Shown piece by piece: positions 16,736 to 17,966 of a stretch of 17,966 nucleotides of DNA. The position numbers were made by a program, and so were the translations under genes. Origin of the DNA: JAVBOW01 sp031550615 (GTDB lineage: Bacteria > Bacteroidota > Bacteroidia > Bacteroidales > Rikenellaceae). The notes below the pieces were generated by a model. That model was given only the letters and a program-made list of their open reading frames with translations, searched no databases and was not told the DNA's origin. The stretch's first letter is position 1; each line of letters starts with the position of its first letter. The DNA lies in the NCBI GenBank assembly GCA_031550615.1, contig JAVBOL010000011.1:1-17966 (forward strand). Reading direction: 5' to 3'.

Positions 16736-17359
16736 CTACTTTATATCCATATTTATCAGCTCACGGCCTTCGAGGCGTGCTGTGATGCGGTCGCCTTTGG
16801 CCAGCGGGCCCACGCCAACGGGCGTGCCGGTGAAGATCAGGTCGCCTATGCGCAGGGTCACGAACTGCGACACGTGCGCGATGATGCGGTCGATGGAGAA
16901 TATCATCTTCGAGGTGTCGCCCCTCTGGCGCATCTGGCCGTTGAGCTCCATCTCGAAATGCAGTTTGTCCGCCTGGCCGCCCAACTCGTCCAGTTTTATG
17001 AACTCGCTTGAAACGGCGGCTGAATTATCGAACCCCTTGCATATCTCCCAAGGCAGTCCCTCGGCGATGCAGCGGCGCTGCAGGTCGCGTGCGGTGAAGT
17101 CTATGCCCAGGCCCACCTCGTCGTAGCAGCGGCGGGCGAATCTCTCCTCGATGGCCTTCGCCGTGCGGCAGATGCGCACCACCAGCTCCGTTTCGTAGTG
17201 CAGCTCGTGGCTGAAGGAAGGGAGGTAGAACGGGCGGTTGTTGCGCAGCAGCGCCGTATCGGGTTTAATGAAGAAGATAGGGGAGGTTTCGACCTTTCCC
17301 CCGTCATTGAGCTCTTTGATGTGGGCTTCGTAGTTGCGCCCTATGCATATTATCTTCAT
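16736..17359 (-). CDS. Fumarylacetoacetate hydrolase (FAH)-family protein, acylpyruvase-like
   Basis: Starting at the ATG at 17359 the product has 207 residues, the normal size for short FAH proteins of the FAHD1/YcgM type. The start MKIICIGRNYEAHIKEL is typical of the family. The metal ligands are visible as Glu56 and Glu58 in HYETELVV and Asp87 in GLGIDFTARDLQ, with the 29-residue spacing seen in FAHD1. The closing motif GDLIFTGTPVGVGPLAKGD is intact. Relatives hydrolyse acylpyruvates or decarboxylate oxaloacetate; the substrate here cannot be told from sequence. An in-frame ATG at 17452 would add 31 residues, but these are translated through a palindromic DNA element and look unlike the family, so the shorter start is preferred. 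It is the first gene of a pair with maf. Confidence 0.9.
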   Translation of the reverse strand: MKIICIGRNYEAHIKELNDGGKVETSPIFFIKPDTALLRNNRPFYLPSFSHELHYETELVVRICRTAKAIEERFARRCYDEVGLGIDFTARDLQRRCIAEGLPWEICKGFDNSAAVSSEFIKLDELGGQADKLHFEMELNGQMRQRGDTSKMIFSIDRIIAHVSQFVTLRIGDLIFTGTPVGVGPLAKGDRITARLEGRELINMDIK

Positions 17360-17360
17360 A

Positions 17361-17446
17361 TTAAGGTGAATCCAGGATAAAGATTTACTTATGTCGTTGC
17401 CAATGTCGCCGCTGAAGCGTAAATCCTTATCCTGGATTCGCCTTAA
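17361..17446. repeat. 86-bp palindromic element with 27-bp near-perfect inverted repeats
   Basis: Two 27-bp arms (17361-17387 and 17420-17446) are inverted copies that match at 25 of 27 positions. Each begins, from the outside, with TTAAGG and contains GAATCCAGGATAA. The 32-nt centre (17388-17419) is GC-rich. The inner end lies 1 nt from the FAH start codon, so any FAH transcript starting upstream would carry this hairpin in its leader. It could be a MITE-like or REP-like dispersed repeat or a structured leader. No transposase gene is present. Confidence 0.8.
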
Positions 17447-17488
17447 CGGCATTTTTTAAGCCGTTTCGTATTGACACCCCCACCCAAA

Positions 17489-17511
17489 CCCTCCCCCCTC
17501 TTCGGGGAGGG
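17489..17511. repeat. GC-rich hairpin in the trmD-FAH spacer
   Basis: CCCTCCCC (17489-17496) pairs perfectly with GGGGAGGG (17504-17511) around a 7-nt loop. It is the first of three hairpins in a row within a non-coding spacer. The C-rich flank (CCCCCACCC at 17477-17485) and this hairpin resemble short intergenic repeats I recall from other Bacteroidota genomes, which cannot be confirmed here. Confidence 0.6.
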
Positions 17512-17515
17512 CTTT

Positions 17516-17540
17516 GCAAGCGACCTTGCAGATCGCTTGC
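17516..17540. repeat. 8-bp inverted repeat in the trmD-FAH spacer
   Basis: GCAAGCGA (17516-17523) and TCGCTTGC (17533-17540) form a perfect stem around a 9-nt loop. It lies directly between the GC-rich hairpin and the AT-rich hairpin. On its own it may be chance, but the run of three suggests a composite repeat element. Confidence 0.55.
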
Positions 17541-17552
17541 GGAAAGAGGTTT

Positions 17553-17576
17553 TTAGTTTTGCATTTGCAAAACTAA
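17553..17576 (-). terminator. AT-rich hairpin just after trmD, possible trmD terminator
   Basis: TTAGTTTTGCA (17553-17563) and TGCAAAACTAA (17566-17576) form a perfect 11-bp stem with a 2-nt loop, 2 nt past the trmD stop codon on the - strand. Beyond it on that strand the sequence is AAAACCTCTTTCC, without a strong T-run, so it may be an mRNA 3'-end stabiliser or part of a repeat rather than a classic terminator. Confidence 0.5.
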
Positions 17577-17578
17577 CT

Positions 17579-17966
17579 TTATTTATCGAATAGATCGGGA
17601 CGCAGCCTTTCGGTGCGCTCCTCGGACTGTTGCATCTGCCATTTCGAGATCTCCGCGGCATTGCCCGAGAGCAGCACGTCGGGCACTTTCCAGCCGTTGA
17701 ACTCCGCAGGGCGGGTGTAGACCGGGGGGGCAAGCAGGTTATCCTGGAAGCAGTCGGTCAGCGCCGACGCCTCGTCGCCTATCGCCCCGGGCAACAGGCG
17801 CACCACGCTGTCGGTTATGATGGCCGCCGCCAACTCGCCGCCCGTGAGCACGTAATCGCCCACCGAGATCTCGCGCGTGATAAGGTGCTCGCGGATACGG
17901 TAGTCCACGCCCTTGTAGTGGCCGCACAGGATTATGATATTGCCCAGCAGCGATAGCCGGTTGGCC
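17579..17966 (-). CDS. trmD: tRNA (guanine-37-N1)-methyltransferase TrmD, 5' part outside window (partial)
   Basis: The frame is open from the window edge and ends at 17579, giving the last 128 residues of a protein usually about 225-255 long. The visible part opens with a segment of the trefoil-knot AdoMet site, NIIILCGHYKGVDYRIRE, followed by ISVGDYVLTGGELAA. Later SVVRLLPG and GDEASALTDCF contain the Arg and Asp that match Arg154 and catalytic Asp169 of E. coli TrmD. PVYTRPAEFNGWKVPDVLLSGNAAEISKW is the typical C-terminal domain start. The enzyme methylates G37 in tRNAs reading codons that start with C or with G in some cases, preventing frameshifting. Its true start lies beyond 17966; a GTG at 17908 is internal, not a start. 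Confidence 0.95.
   Translation of the reverse strand, partial: ANRLSLLGNIIILCGHYKGVDYRIREHLITREISVGDYVLTGGELAAAIITDSVVRLLPGAIGDEASALTDCFQDNLLAPPVYTRPAEFNGWKVPDVLLSGNAAEISKWQMQQSEERTERLRPDLFDK

Noticed and set aside
17360..17452. N-terminal extension of the FAH-family protein from an ATG at 17452
   Set aside because: The extra 31 residues are translated through the palindromic element and do not resemble the family, which normally begins at the MKIICIGRNY segment.
1..17966. tRNA or rRNA genes, CRISPR arrays, transposases or integrases
   Set aside because: None were recognised: no regularly spaced direct repeats, no transposase-type proteins in the frames examined, and the gaps between genes are too short for rRNA genes.

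Overview
The window looks like chromosomal DNA from a GC-rich Bacteroidota (Bacteroidetes) member, most plausibly a gut Alistipes/Rikenellaceae-type organism. The evidence is a SusD-type glycan-binding lipoprotein, a one-protein hybrid two-component system (HTCS), lipoboxes typical of this phylum, a gapA promoter of the Bacteroides TTG / TAnnTTTG form, and high G+C. The genus is an inference from composition and protein style. No database search was possible.

Positions 1-14933 (+ strand) hold the downstream part of a polysaccharide utilization locus (PUL) aimed at N-acetylhexosamine-containing glycans. In order: the C-terminal ~424 residues of a SusD-like protein (its start and the expected SusC lie before the window), a fasciclin-domain lipoprotein, a large lipoprotein of repeated beta-sandwich units, a strong hairpin, a NagB-type glucosamine-6-phosphate deaminase, a multidomain GH20 hexosaminidase lipoprotein, two tandem paralogous secreted TIM-barrel proteins that look like a divergent GH18-type group, a second compact GH20 enzyme, and the HTCS regulator. 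Most junctions are 0-20 nt, so this reads as one operon.

Working model (inference): surface lipoproteins bind and cut a GlcNAc-containing glycan, a SusC/SusD pair imports the pieces, and the non-lipidated GH18-like and GH20 enzymes finish hydrolysis in the periplasm. NagB feeds the resulting glucosamine-6-phosphate to fructose-6-phosphate, and the HTCS senses a periplasmic oligosaccharide and activates the locus. No NagA deacetylase, sugar kinase or inner-membrane sugar transporter is in the window.

Positions 14938-17966 are housekeeping genes on the - strand: gapA (own promoter and terminator), maf, a fumarylacetoacetate-hydrolase-family gene that forms a pair with maf, and the 3' part of trmD. 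Between trmD and the FAH gene lie an 86-bp near-perfect palindromic element and three further hairpins. The only stretches without a gene longer than 100 bases are 15985-16135 (gapA promoter region) and 17360-17578 (palindromes); none exceeds 300 bases.

The most interesting part is the tandem pair of TIM-barrel proteins (7066-9242). They share a Ser-Ala-Asp-X-Glu-Pro-His motif at the expected GH18 beta-4 catalytic position, one soluble and one lipidated, flanked by a matching soluble/lipidated pair of GH20 enzymes.
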